Positions 52,413-60,936 are shown, counted from the first letter of the stretch. The stretch is 64,000 nt of DNA from Paenibacillus lignilyticus (GCF_017942085.1 NZ_JAGKSP010000003.1:248001-312000); one strand, 5' to 3'. Program-made: numbers and translations. The notes: generated from the letters alone by a model not told the origin.

Positions 52413-53587
52413 TTTATGATCTCCTTTTCTTTCAATTGCAGAGGAGCGCCGGCCATTCCGGCTCCGTTAATCCTTAGGTTAGCTGCAATCGATACTTCCA
52501 CTTCGGGGTATTTGAGATCCCATTGGTCTTTAAGCAATTTCCATTCCTTTGGATTGTTGCGGTAGATGTTTTGCCCAATCCCAATACTGTCTACTTTATA
52601 ATTCTTTTGGACTTGGTCCAGTGCTTTACGGATTTGCAATTCAATCGATTTCTCCATGGCTTTCTGGACAAGCAGCAGGTTGCTCGGCCTGCTTACATCC
52701 AAGTGCGTATTATTCTCGACTAAACTTGCTTGACCTTCCACCTGAATGTTGACTTTGATTTTATCTCCGTTAACTTGCGATGTCATTTGCCGCTTAGCAT
52801 GATCAACAATCACCCCTACAGATCCGCCATATTGCGGGAGATGAGTTGTAACTCTTCCATGCTTCATTCGATCGGTAGCCCACAACAATCCATTCGTCTC
52901 TTCCTGATCCAGAAAACCGACTACTTTCAAATCCTTATAAACGGCTGAGCCCATAAGGCCGAATAATTTATTTTTGCTTCCTTTGGCAGAGGTCGAATAT
53001 ACATCCTCCCCTATCGCTCCCATTACAGGGTTGATACCTTCGCTTGTTACTTCTATAAAGAAGTCCCGAAGTGTTGCCGATAAATTCCCTCCCAACCCTT
53101 CCATTTCCTTGACTGCTTCGGTAGGCACATGTTCAAAGGGGTATTTCGTTCGCAGCACTTCCTGCCCTTTTCCCCCACGCACTACCATGATGTAGGTTTT
53201 CAATCGTTGGCGCGGATCGTGCGTGAATACATCCAGCACATCGTTAATCCCGTTTCTGCCAAAAGCTTCGCTTATAAAGATAACGCTGCGATGCGATGTA
53301 AATAATCTGCGCGAGCTCTGATTTTGAAGCTTCTGGAAGGCTTCATTTGCATTCTTCCCGGTAGCGGATAGAACAAAAAAACGATCTTGCTGGCCGCTTT
53401 CCCCCATACCGGAAGAAGGGATCGCGATCTGTAATGAAAGTAACGTCTCACCGTCATCCGTTATGTCAAATGCCGTACCCGAAATGAATGCGAGGTCATT
53501 GATTTCCGTTCGATCCCAACAACCGCTTATGATCAACACGGGGAATAGTAGACCGATGCATAGGATTGATTTCATTTTCAAATTCAT
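52409..53587 (-). CDS. gerC: Ger(x)C-family spore germination lipoprotein
   Basis: A 392-residue lipoprotein with signal peptide and lipobox ISGC (SILCIGLLFPVLIISGC), then Ger(x)C features (NDLAFISGTAFDITDDGE, RFFVLSATGKNANEAFQKLQNQSSRRLFTSHRSVIFISE, KNYKVDSIGIGQNIYRNNPKEWKLLKDQW). Part of a second germinant receptor. It lies 48 bases after gerA and is followed without gap by the small membrane gene. Confidence 0.9.
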   Translation of the reverse strand: MNLKMKSILCIGLLFPVLIISGCWDRTEINDLAFISGTAFDITDDGETLLSLQIAIPSSGMGESGQQDRFFVLSATGKNANEAFQKLQNQSSRRLFTSHRSVIFISEAFGRNGINDVLDVFTHDPRQRLKTYIMVVRGGKGQEVLRTKYPFEHVPTEAVKEMEGLGGNLSATLRDFFIEVTSEGINPVMGAIGEDVYSTSAKGSKNKLFGLMGSAVYKDLKVVGFLDQEETNGLLWATDRMKHGRVTTHLPQYGGSVGVIVDHAKRQMTSQVNGDKIKVNIQVEGQASLVENNTHLDVSRPSNLLLVQKAMEKSIELQIRKALDQVQKNYKVDSIGIGQNIYRNNPKEWKLLKDQWDLKYPEVEVSIAANLRINGAGMAGAPLQLKEKEIIK

Positions 53588-53635
53588 GTCCCTTTCTCCG
53601 TCACTTTAAGCCGGATACCAACTCTCGAACCGCCG

Positions 53636-55204
53636 TTACCCTTGCGAGGGGCTTGGTTCCTGATCCCCGGGCTCCCGAACCGGATTGTTCTTTACCGTAG
53701 CCTGCGGACGATGGGTTCTCGCCCAAATCGGTGCTCGGATAATAACATCCTTCAAACTGCTAAGGGTAAGAGGAGCGATCGGTTCAAAATAGGGGACGCC
53801 AATTGAACGAAGCGCTGTAAGATGCAATAAAATCCCGAGAAATCCCAGTACGATGCCGTAAAGGCCAAGCGTACCGGCCAGGAATAAAATCGGAAATCGG
53901 AGTAACCGGATTCCATTCGCAAAGCTGTACCGCGGAATTGTAAAAGCAGCTATACCCGTAATCGATACGATGATGACGACAGGTGCCGATATGATCCCTG
54001 CCTGCACGGCCGATTGCCCGATAACCAATGCCCCTACTATGCTGACGGCTTGTCCGATTTGCTTCGGTAATCGAATCCCCGCCTCTCGCAATGCCTCAAA
54101 GATGACTTCCATCAATAAAGCTTCGATCAGAGCAGGAAACGGAACCGACTCCCTGGAGGCGGCAATGCTCAGCACGAGATTCGTTGGAATCATTTCCTGA
54201 TGGAACGTCGTTACCGCAACATAAAGCGGTGGCGCAAATATGGCAATGAAGATGAATATTAATCGTATCCAACGCACGAAAGTCGCAATCGGCCAGCGAA
54301 CATAATAATCCTCGCTGGCTTGCATCCCCGTCCAGAATGTCATGGGGACGATTAATACAAATGGGCTTGTATCAACGAGAATCGCAATTTTTCCTTCCAA
54401 TAGCTCTGCAGCTACCACATCCGGCCGTTCCGTACTGTGCACCAGCGGAAATAGAGAATAGGGAGAATCCTCGATGAATTCTTCAATATACGCTGAATCA
54501 AGGATGCCATCGATCTTTATCCTTGATACCCTCTGCCGAACCTCCTCGACTATGGAGTCCTCAGCAATACCTTTTATGTAACTGATTACGATTGTGGTTT
54601 GGGTTAGTTCTCCGATTGTACTGGATTCCATTTTGAGTCGCGATGTTTTCAATCTGGTTCGGATTAACCCAATATTCGTGGAAATACTCTCGATGAATCC
54701 ATCCCTCGGACCGCGGATGACCGGCTCGGAAGAAGGCTCTTCCAGGCTGCGCTGTTTGGAGCCCTTCACCTTGATCATCATGGCATGGCTATCCGCTCTC
54801 GTAAGCACGATTGCATGACTGTCCAATAGGTGGTTTACAATTTCCGAAACGCTGGAGGTTACATATGTTTTCGCCGCGGTTATCATGAGATCGTCCAAAT
54901 CTTCAGCTTGCACGGTGCTCGGCTCACGATGACTATTTCCGGCAATCAAAGGCTGCAAAATATGTTTATCGATCAGTTCCTCTTCTACTGAGCAAGCGAA
55001 GAAGATGACGATCCATTGCTTCTGGCCGGATAATTGGATCGTACGGAACACGATATCGGAGCTTTTGTCGAAGATTCGTTTGAAAATCATTTCATTTTGT
55101 TCTAAATCCGAAGTTAATTTTGTGCATTCTTCAGCTTCAGAATGATCCTCCGGTATAGTTGGATATGAAGGTGCGCTTCGTATCCATTTCCTAAACCCCT
55201 TCAC
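53636..55204 (-). CDS. gerA: GerA-family germinant receptor subunit
   Basis: A 522-residue GerA protein with the usual marks: GPRDGFIESISTNIGLIRTRLKTSRLK, HSTERPDVVAAELLEGKIAILVDTSP, PFPALIEALLMEVIFEALREAGIRLPKQIGQAVSIVGALVIGQSAVQAG, membrane segments at about 320-480. A Pro/Glu-rich charged tail follows. The start is GTG, eight bases after GGAGG. A near-consensus sigma-G promoter lies upstream. It is clearly distinct from the other gerA in this window, so the cell has at least two GerA-type receptors. Confidence 0.92.
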   Translation of the reverse strand: MKGFRKWIRSAPSYPTIPEDHSEAEECTKLTSDLEQNEMIFKRIFDKSSDIVFRTIQLSGQKQWIVIFFACSVEEELIDKHILQPLIAGNSHREPSTVQAEDLDDLMITAAKTYVTSSVSEIVNHLLDSHAIVLTRADSHAMMIKVKGSKQRSLEEPSSEPVIRGPRDGFIESISTNIGLIRTRLKTSRLKMESSTIGELTQTTIVISYIKGIAEDSIVEEVRQRVSRIKIDGILDSAYIEEFIEDSPYSLFPLVHSTERPDVVAAELLEGKIAILVDTSPFVLIVPMTFWTGMQASEDYYVRWPIATFVRWIRLIFIFIAIFAPPLYVAVTTFHQEMIPTNLVLSIAASRESVPFPALIEALLMEVIFEALREAGIRLPKQIGQAVSIVGALVIGQSAVQAGIISAPVVIIVSITGIAAFTIPRYSFANGIRLLRFPILFLAGTLGLYGIVLGFLGILLHLTALRSIGVPYFEPIAPLTLSSLKDVIIRAPIWARTHRPQATVKNNPVREPGDQEPSPSQG

Positions 55205-55261
55205 TGAATAAGCCTCCTATCGAGTAATTCGATACCCCTATCTTCCCCCATTATTCGGCAT

Positions 55262-55291
55262 TAATATGCTGACTCCTAAACAGGCTAATGC
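55262..55291 (-). promoter_or_regulatory. Sigma-G-like promoter of the second ger operon
   Basis: On the minus strand GCATT (55287-55291), an 18-base spacer and CATATTA (55262-55268): one mismatch to the sigma-G consensus, in the last -35 position. Confidence 0.55.
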
Positions 55292-55304
55292 CATTTGCAG
55301 CAAT

Positions 55305-55341
55305 AAAAAAGCAACCGACCTGTGATACAGGCCGGTTGCTT
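55305..55341 (-). terminator. Terminator after the MFS exporter gene
   Basis: AAGCAACCG-CCTG / CAGG-CGGTTGCTT arms with one mismatch, then six T on the minus strand. It also insulates the ger promoter. Confidence 0.85.
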
Positions 55342-55362
55342 GGGACACGATGGGAGCAGATG

Positions 55363-56778
55363 TTATTCATTCTCGGTAGTCGCGTCGGCAGCAGAACTTT
55401 TGTTCTTAGACCACCGGTAAACCAATGCGCCGGCAATGGAAAGCGTGGCAACTAGAACCATACCCCAGATGAGATTATCGAATGCACGGACAGGTGACAA
55501 GTCATGCTGCCAAGCAAGTGCGCTTGCGGATAGTGCTACACTGAATGCCCCGCTTATGAACTGCATCAATTGAAATAGACCCATACCCGAGCCGACCAAT
55601 TCTTTGGGCAGCAATCGTGACATCTCGTTTGACACCGAGCTGGAGATAGCGGTGAAGCTCACGCTGGTCAAAATATAGATTACGCCAAGCGCTAAATACG
55701 ATTGAGTTGCGAATAGCGCCAGCAATACGATTGAACTTAGCAGCAGCCAAGGCATGTATCGAAGCAATGCTCCATTGCCGTAGCGGTCAATGATGCGGCC
55801 AACGCGATTCGAGACGAGCATAGCAAGCACGGCGCCGGGGAACAATACTAATCCGGAAGCACCTGGCTCAAGTCCGTAGATATGCGACAATATTTGCGGC
55901 GCAAGGAACAGGAAGCCGAAGCTGACCATATACGCTCCGATCGCTACAGAAGCTAACACCAGATACGATTTATTACGGAACAGTACGGGCATCACGAATG
56001 GATTCTTCGCTGTACGGATACGAATGGCGAACAATACGATCGCAACTATGCCAATACCAAGCGCCAACAGGCTCTTCGAAGTTAGGAATAGCAGCAGTGT
56101 GGTTGTTCCAATCCCGATTAGCAATGCGCCAAGCACGTCAAATGTTCCACCTGCTGCTTTCTCAGCAGGCAGCATGCGCAGGAAAATCGGAATCAGCAGC
56201 AACGTGATGCCTGTAATGACGAATAGGAAATGCCAGCCCAAATATTGCACGACGGATCCGCCGATAACTGGGCCTAGACCCAAACCAAGTGAAGTTGCGG
56301 CCAGCATAATCGACATGGCTCTGCCCCGGCGGGATAATGGAATATAGCGTGTCAGAAGCACAATACCCAGTGATGGGATCGCACCGGCACCTGATGCCTG
56401 AATGAGTCTGGCAACGAGTAACATCCCGAATCCGTCGCTGAACAGCCCTAATAAAGAGCCTCCCCCGATGGACAGCAGTGCCGCAATAAATAAAGCGCGG
56501 ATTGGAAGGATATCCGATAACCTACTGTACGTAATCGATGAAATAGCAAATACAATCGAATAACCTGTCACGATCCAAGACGCTGTTGATGTGGCAAGTG
56601 TGAATTGTTCAGCGACTTTAGGCAATGCCAGGTTGAACATCATGGTGTTCATAATGACTAATACGACCGTAAAGCCGAGCATGAACGTAACGAATTGTTC
56701 GTTGGTCAGTGCTTTCTTCTCGCCTGTGACCGACAGCTGCTCGAGCGGTGCATGACTTATAGTAATGGATTTACTCAT
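55363..56778 (-). CDS. MFS drug/H+ antiporter, DHA2-type (14 membrane segments)
   Basis: A 471-residue transporter with about 14 segments and the DHA2 motif C-like LGLGLGPVIGGSVVQYLGWHFLFVI, motif A YSRLSDILPIR and the early NTMMFNLALPKVAEQF. It belongs near the TetL/Bmr3-like exporters, which expel drugs, antiseptics or monovalent cations. GGGGG lies before the ATG. A perfect palindrome (56816-56827) is in its promoter area, but no regulator gene is next to it. Confidence 0.87.
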   Translation of the reverse strand: MSKSITISHAPLEQLSVTGEKKALTNEQFVTFMLGFTVVLVIMNTMMFNLALPKVAEQFTLATSTASWIVTGYSIVFAISSITYSRLSDILPIRALFIAALLSIGGGSLLGLFSDGFGMLLVARLIQASGAGAIPSLGIVLLTRYIPLSRRGRAMSIMLAATSLGLGLGPVIGGSVVQYLGWHFLFVITGITLLLIPIFLRMLPAEKAAGGTFDVLGALLIGIGTTTLLLFLTSKSLLALGIGIVAIVLFAIRIRTAKNPFVMPVLFRNKSYLVLASVAIGAYMVSFGFLFLAPQILSHIYGLEPGASGLVLFPGAVLAMLVSNRVGRIIDRYGNGALLRYMPWLLLSSIVLLALFATQSYLALGVIYILTSVSFTAISSSVSNEMSRLLPKELVGSGMGLFQLMQFISGAFSVALSASALAWQHDLSPVRAFDNLIWGMVLVATLSIAGALVYRWSKNKSSAADATTENE

Positions 56779-56815
56779 GTATTTTACCCCCTGTTAGTTT
56801 GTTGCACTCTTTCGG

Positions 56816-56827
56816 GAACGATCGTTC
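56816..56827. promoter_or_regulatory. Operator palindrome GAACGATCGTTC
   Basis: A perfect 12-base palindrome 38 bases upstream of the MFS start; a further half site GAACGATC is at 56895-56902. Of the size bound by TetR-family repressors. Confidence 0.5.
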
Positions 56828-56924
56828 TCTAATGGTCTAAAAAAAAAGAATTTCGATCGTCTCGCCTTGGCTCTATGTGATCTTAACACTTTGAGAACGA
56901 TCAGTAAAGAATAAATTTTGTAAA

Positions 56925-56955
56925 AGCCGCATCAGAAATATAAACCAATGCGGCT
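56925..56955 (-). terminator. Terminator after the CD3324-like gene
   Basis: AGCCGCAT / ATGCGGCT arms with a 15-base loop and TTTTA on the minus strand. Confidence 0.6.
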
Positions 56956-56966
56956 GTTTGATTCTT

Positions 56967-57233
56967 TTACTTTTTGGAGTAAATGATTTTCTTAATGCTA
57001 TCGTAGGAAAGACAATAAAGATCGGATAATTGCTCAATGGACAGTCCGTTCGTGAACTTATGACGGATTTCATCGTTTCGATGGCTGAGCTGTCTTCTGG
57101 CTCCGGAATTCTCGCCCCATTTCTTGCGTGAACCTTCTGGGGTCGGAACGTAGACCATGCCTCCATGGACATACTTCTGAATTTCTTTAAGTAAGGCTTC
57201 CGGAAAAACGATATCGGCGTTTACATATTTCAT
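56967..57233 (-). CDS. CD3324-family small helix-turn-helix protein
   Basis: An 88-residue protein beginning MKYVNADIVFPEALLKEIQKYVHGGMVYVP, with TPEGSRKKWGENSGARRQLSHRNDEIRHKF and a C-terminal helix-turn-helix (LSIEQLSDLYCLSYDSIKKIIYSKK). This is the pattern of CD3324-family (Mor-like) proteins, common in Bacilli and Clostridia with no settled function. The start ATG 57233 has AAGGAG upstream. It is followed by a terminator, then the MFS promoter region; whether it controls the exporter is not known. Confidence 0.8.
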   Translation of the reverse strand: MKYVNADIVFPEALLKEIQKYVHGGMVYVPTPEGSRKKWGENSGARRQLSHRNDEIRHKFTNGLSIEQLSDLYCLSYDSIKKIIYSKK

Positions 57234-57490
57234 GGCATCTCTGCTCCTTAACTGTAAGATCGTTAAAGGAAGCAAAGTCTTACCTATAAACCATTCATCC
57301 TGTTGAATTCAAGGCGGTACTTTATTGCAGGCTCCATACAAACAACCGCCGTTGTTTATAGTTCAGACTTTGCACGGAGCTAATCGTACATTTCATCAAC
57401 CGAGGTTCCTCCTTTGACATTTCCCGGGCTGTTCAACCCGAAATAACTTTACCATATTTATCAAATCATGTGTAATTTATGTACGAATAC

Positions 57491-57991
57491 TTATGTGTTT
57501 GCGCTGCTTGCCGCCCGCTGCCTCTTCTGAATCGCATGCATGCCCATGATGACAGCTACCAGCTCATAGGTATCCAAATATTCGCTATCGTTGTTTAGCC
57601 TAAATGCGCCGGAAGAAAACCATCCGTTCACCTGCTCGAAACGAGCAACCAGCGAGCCGGATTCATCGGTAATCTCATATTCCTTGGAAAATGCCGGGGA
57701 TAGGATCTCGTAGCTTCCTCGCCCTTCAGTCTCGTAGGTAAATTTCTTTGCAAAAAAAGTAAACCGGCTTTTCAGGACGCCTATCTGCTCCCCGCTCGCA
57801 TTGCTAACCTCCCATTTACCGGATAAGAAGGGGAAACTTCCGGCACATTGCAGCTGATTATTTAAACCATACACCTCTATTGCAGAGCCAAACGCGCTCT
57901 TCAAATCCAAATGACCAACGTTCTCTTCCTGTTCATTTAAAATCTCCGTAACACCGGAATTGAAGAAATTATCTCTGAAATATAAGTTCAA
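57491..57991 (-). CDS. Tubby/LURP-one-related beta-barrel protein
   Basis: A 166-residue protein made of repeated short beta-strands: LYFRDNFFNSGVTEILNEQEENVGHLDLKSAFGSAIEVYG, WEVSNASGEQIGVLKSRFTFFAKKFTYET and EYEITDESGSLVARF. It ends in a hydrophobic helix (TYELVAVIMGMHAIQKRQRA), the layout of tubby-C-terminal-like/LURP-one-related proteins in bacteria. Function is unknown; members may bind membrane lipid. The start is TTG, eight bases after GGAGG. The upstream 57276-57490 gap holds only a short hairpin (57340-57357). Confidence 0.6.
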   Translation of the reverse strand: MNLYFRDNFFNSGVTEILNEQEENVGHLDLKSAFGSAIEVYGLNNQLQCAGSFPFLSGKWEVSNASGEQIGVLKSRFTFFAKKFTYETEGRGSYEILSPAFSKEYEITDESGSLVARFEQVNGWFSSGAFRLNNDSEYLDTYELVAVIMGMHAIQKRQRAASSANT

Positions 57992-58031
57992 TGTACTCGC
58001 CTCCTATTTGTTTCATGCGCTCCCCTGAAAT

Positions 58032-58538
58032 TTACTCGTCATTTCGGACAAATGAGCTGGCGTTAAGCTTTTGCATGAAATCTCGAACAAAGATCAGCTG
58101 CTCCGGGGAGTAATCTGCAGAGAAACGAACGGCACCGAGCTTTATTTGCTCATCAAGCCGTTCGTGCAGCCGATAAATCGTCTCGCCCATCTTCGTTATA
58201 CGGAAATGCAGCTCTTTCTTGTTGCCCGGCAACGTTTCGATCGCTATCAACCCCAGTGCAGCCAGACGTTTTGTGACCTTGGAGACCGTCCCTTTAGGAA
58301 AGCCAAATCGGCTTGACAACATGATGCCATTCGCTGCGCCAAGCTTGCCTATGCCATCCAACACATGAAGCATCATAGGCGTCATTTCCTTCAAAATCGT
58401 CTGCACTTCCACATCATCGGAGCACTGGGAGAGCAGCCAAGCCGCCTCATCGTCATCTTCTTGCTGTATCTTAATCGCGAACTGTCTGAAAGCTTCGAAC
58501 ACATCTTGCAGAAGCTGTTCGTCATGCGTATGTTTCAT
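58032..58538 (-). CDS. MarR-family transcriptional regulator
   Basis: About 168 residues: the winged helix covers GKLGAANGIMLSSRFGFPKGTVSKVTKRLAALGLIAIETLPGNKKELHFRITKMG, with helices before and after for dimerisation. ATG 58538 (MKHTHDEQLLQ) is chosen, because the earlier ATG at 58574 overlaps a TATAAT -10 box and would lie upstream of the transcript start; AAGGCGG lies before 58538. It is divergent from nitroreductase, and two TGTTTCC-type palindromes lie between them. Confidence 0.8.
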   Translation of the reverse strand: MKHTHDEQLLQDVFEAFRQFAIKIQQEDDDEAAWLLSQCSDDVEVQTILKEMTPMMLHVLDGIGKLGAANGIMLSSRFGFPKGTVSKVTKRLAALGLIAIETLPGNKKELHFRITKMGETIYRLHERLDEQIKLGAVRFSADYSPEQLIFVRDFMQKLNASSFVRNDE

Positions 58539-58572
58539 GATCAACAACGCCGCCTTATTCTTGTTTGAACTC

Positions 58573-58602
58573 ATTATAACAAATCTCTTCGGGCTGTGTA
58601 AA
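58573..58602 (-). promoter_or_regulatory. Promoter of the MarR gene
   Basis: On the minus strand TTTACA (58597-58602), 18 bases, TATAAT (58573-58578). It abuts the operator at 58605-58619. Confidence 0.55.
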
Positions 58603-58604
58603 AT

Positions 58605-58619
58605 TGTTTCCAAGAAACA
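58605..58619. promoter_or_regulatory. MarR operator 1 (TGTTTC-CAA-GAAACA)
   Basis: Perfect six-base arms. Same motif as operator 2, with centres 46 bases apart; it lies next to the -35 of the MarR promoter. Confidence 0.7.
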
Positions 58620-58622
58620 TTA

Positions 58623-58651
58623 TTGACATCGCCATTCCGTTAAGTTATATT
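58623..58651 (+). promoter_or_regulatory. Sigma-A promoter of the nitroreductase gene
   Basis: TTGACA (58623-58628), 17 bases, TATATT (58646-58651). Operator 2 overlaps its -10 and start point. Confidence 0.75.
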
Positions 58652-58665
58652 GTTTCCAGGAAACA
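58651..58665. promoter_or_regulatory. MarR operator 2 (TGTTTCC-A-GGAAACA)
   Basis: Perfect seven-base arms over the start region of the nitroreductase transcript, a position fit for repression. Confidence 0.75.
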
Positions 58666-58691
58666 TAATTGACTGAAGGAGTGACCCATCC

Positions 58692-59468
58692 ATGAATCAC
58701 ACAACATCCGGCAAGATGACAAATGAAGTATTGTCCACGATCATGAATCACCGTTCGATCCGGAAATTCAAGGATGAGCGCTTACCGCGCGAGCAGGTTG
58801 AAACGATCGTCCGTGCCGCCCAGATGGCTGCATCCTCGAGTTTTATGCAGGCATATTCGATTATTGGACTTACCGATCCTACTTTGAAACGCGAGTTGCG
58901 AGATATTACAAGGACGCCTTATGTGGAAGAAAACGGACATTTGTTTATTTTCTGCGCGGATCTTCAGCGGCTTACCGTAATGGCAGATGAACAAGAGAAG
59001 CAGGACATGAAAGTCATGCTGGAAAGCTCTATGGCCTACCAAATCGCCATCGTTGACGCCACTCTAGCCGCTCAGAATGCTGTGCTCGCCGCAGAATCCC
59101 TTGGGCTTGGCACCGTCATTATGGGAGCGGTCAAGAAAGATATCGTACGTCTGGATCAAATGCTCGGGCTGCCGGAGTATGTGACTTCGCTCTTCGGCAT
59201 TGCAGTCGGTGTACCGGACCAGCAGCCGGAATTGAAGCCCCGTCTCCCTCTGGAAGCTGTTTACTTTGAGAACCGCTACGCCACAGATGAAGAACAGCAG
59301 GAACTCATCGCAGCCTATGATCGGGACATTAACGAATACTACTGGACCCGCAGCGAGAACAATCGCATGGACAACTGGTCGCGTAAACATATCGAGAAGC
59401 TGACCAAGAAGATTTCGCTTTCCGGCATGACGGAATATGTTCAAAGCAAAGGTATGAATGTGAATTAA
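58692..59468 (+). CDS. nfsA: Oxygen-insensitive NADPH nitroreductase, NfsA-like
   Basis: A 258-residue flavoprotein: HRSIRKFKDERLPREQVETIVRAAQMAASSSFMQAYS is the FMN-binding N-terminus, LAAQNAVLAAESLGLGTVIMGAV the dimer core, and a C-terminal extension of about 60 residues carries the NfsA-type NADPH-binding end (EYYWTRSENNRMDNWSRKHIEKL). These enzymes reduce nitroaromatics, quinones and chromate by two electrons using NADPH. GAAGGAG precedes the ATG. The divergent MarR regulator and two operators make it inducible, probably by nitro or quinone compounds. Confidence 0.88.
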   Translation: MNHTTSGKMTNEVLSTIMNHRSIRKFKDERLPREQVETIVRAAQMAASSSFMQAYSIIGLTDPTLKRELRDITRTPYVEENGHLFIFCADLQRLTVMADEQEKQDMKVMLESSMAYQIAIVDATLAAQNAVLAAESLGLGTVIMGAVKKDIVRLDQMLGLPEYVTSLFGIAVGVPDQQPELKPRLPLEAVYFENRYATDEEQQELIAAYDRDINEYYWTRSENNRMDNWSRKHIEKLTKKISLSGMTEYVQSKGMNVN

Positions 59469-59473
59469 GCGAT

Positions 59474-59516
59474 AATAAAAACAAGGGCCGCCTCCACGGC
59501 AGCCCTTGTTTTATTA
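59474..59516. terminator. Bidirectional terminator between nfsA and the anti-sigma gene
   Basis: Long arms AATAAAAACAAGGGC-GCC / GGC-GCCCTTGTTTTATT in a convergent gap, with T-runs either way; it overlaps the anti-sigma stop codon. Confidence 0.85.
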
Positions 59517-60179
59517 TTTTACCGACTCCGCGACCTTCATCGCCTGATCCGCCGACAACGGACCTGTTATGGAATACTGAATATCGTCTATCAGCCAATA
59601 CAACTCAACAAGCTCAGGCTGTTCAAAAACAAACGCTTCGCTTCCGTTCACTTGCGTCTTCCTGAACAAATCCACCGGAAATGCTGCCGTCAACCGGCTA
59701 ACCGCGTACGTAATGGTTTTCTCTCCTGACGTATAGGTGAGAATGACGTCCCTCGCCGGTTCATCCTTCATCCCCACCGTCACAATGTCCGATAGCGAAT
59801 ACCCTTCCGGTATGACATCCGGTACGAGCATGCTCGGTCCAAAGGCCGCTCTCGCTTCCTCAATCGTACTTACTTGTGTTGTGATCAATTGAGACAGCTG
59901 CGAGCCGCTGGTTCCTTGGTTGGTTGAAGGTACGTTGTCTGCTGAATTCGTTCCCGGAGTTTGCTGCCCAAGGATCAAGAATACGGCAACAAGCATAACG
60001 GCTGCGGCAATCCCCAACGACCATTTTTTCTTGAATACAAACTTCTTCTTCGTCTTCAGGCCAGCTGCTTCCTGACGAATACTCGCCCTCAAACGGTTGC
60101 TCAACTGCATCTCGTTGAATAGAATTTCATCCGATTCTTCCCGAAGCTGCTGACGTAATTGATTATCGATGTCTGTCAT
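59514..60179 (-). CDS. ECF anti-sigma factor with DUF4367-like extracytoplasmic domain
   Basis: A 221-residue protein: a charged cytoplasmic N-terminus (about 1-50), one membrane segment (SLGIAAAVMLVAVFLILG, about 54-71), a Thr/Ser/Asn-rich linker, then a DUF4367-type domain (MLVPDVIPEGYSLSDIVTVG ... VFEQPELVELYWLIDDIQYSITGPLSADQAMKVAESV). It overlaps the sigma gene by 17 bases. It likely holds the sigma factor at the membrane until an envelope signal arrives. Confidence 0.8.
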   Translation of the reverse strand: MTDIDNQLRQQLREESDEILFNEMQLSNRLRASIRQEAAGLKTKKKFVFKKKWSLGIAAAVMLVAVFLILGQQTPGTNSADNVPSTNQGTSGSQLSQLITTQVSTIEEARAAFGPSMLVPDVIPEGYSLSDIVTVGMKDEPARDVILTYTSGEKTITYAVSRLTAAFPVDLFRKTQVNGSEAFVFEQPELVELYWLIDDIQYSITGPLSADQAMKVAESVK

Positions 60180-60723
60180 CTGTCGATTCCTCCTTATTAA
60201 TCAGCTTAGCTAATGCTTCACGTGCCCGGTGAAGCCTGTTTCTTATTGTGCCTTCCGGCGATGAAGTCGCATCTGCGATCTCCTTGGTGCTGAGGTCCGA
60301 ATAATAGTACAGATACAGTGCTTCTTGATACGGCAAAGGCAGTCGAAGCAAATATTGCAGCACTTCGCTTTTCTTTAGTTTCTCCAGTGCCTCTTCCTCG
60401 ACGCTGATTGTTCGACCTTGTTCCATTCTGCTCGGATCGGTAGGCTGTTCGGTGAACATACGAACCCCCATTTTATCTCTGCAGACATTAACGGTAATCG
60501 TCGTCAACCAAGTCTTAACGGTGCTGTCTCCACGGAAAGATGTCCATTTGCGATAGCTGCGCAGAAACACTTCCTGACTGATATCCTCTGCTAGATGCCG
60601 ATCACCTGTATAGAAATAAGCGGTGCGCATAACAACGGCACCGTAATGATCCATTAGCTGCTCGAGCGCTTCTGCAGGGTCTTTCGAAAATTGTTCTTTG
60701 TTCTGTATGCCGGCCGGCTTCAC
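60163..60723 (-). CDS. ECF (sigma-70 group 4) RNA polymerase sigma factor
   Basis: About 186 residues: region 2 (YFYTGDRHLAEDISQEVFLRSYRKWTSFRGDSTVKTWLTTITVNVCRDK) and region 4 (LPLPYQEALYLYYYSDLSTKEIADATSSPEGTIRNRLHRAREALAKLI) are clear. The start GTG 60723 lies 11 bases after GGAGG; an earlier GTG would overlap that site. It is co-transcribed with the anti-sigma gene. The regulon is not visible here. Confidence 0.88.
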   Translation of the reverse strand: MKPAGIQNKEQFSKDPAEALEQLMDHYGAVVMRTAYFYTGDRHLAEDISQEVFLRSYRKWTSFRGDSTVKTWLTTITVNVCRDKMGVRMFTEQPTDPSRMEQGRTISVEEEALEKLKKSEVLQYLLRLPLPYQEALYLYYYSDLSTKEIADATSSPEGTIRNRLHRAREALAKLINKEESTDDRHR

Positions 60724-60876
60724 TGGTTTAACCACCTCCACCCTATTAGACGGTCTTCGCGTCAGAATCGCTGCATGGTTAGTATCCTATTTTCAAAAAA
60801 ACTGTATTCTCTTATACTGCGCCGTTTCGATCAGGCTTCAATCAACCCTGCTTCTAGTAAATGTGCATTCACCTAT

Positions 60877-60905
60877 AACATTCGATAGATTCGCTTCATA
60901 TATTA
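60877..60905 (+). promoter_or_regulatory. Possible sigma-K promoter of the collagen-like gene
   Basis: AACA (60877-60880), 16 bases, CATATATTA (60897-60905) fits the sigma-K form (AC-N16-CATANNNTA). The motif is short, so chance is possible. Confidence 0.4.
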
Positions 60906-60936
60906 TTAAGATCCCAATATAAAGGAGTTGATAGAT

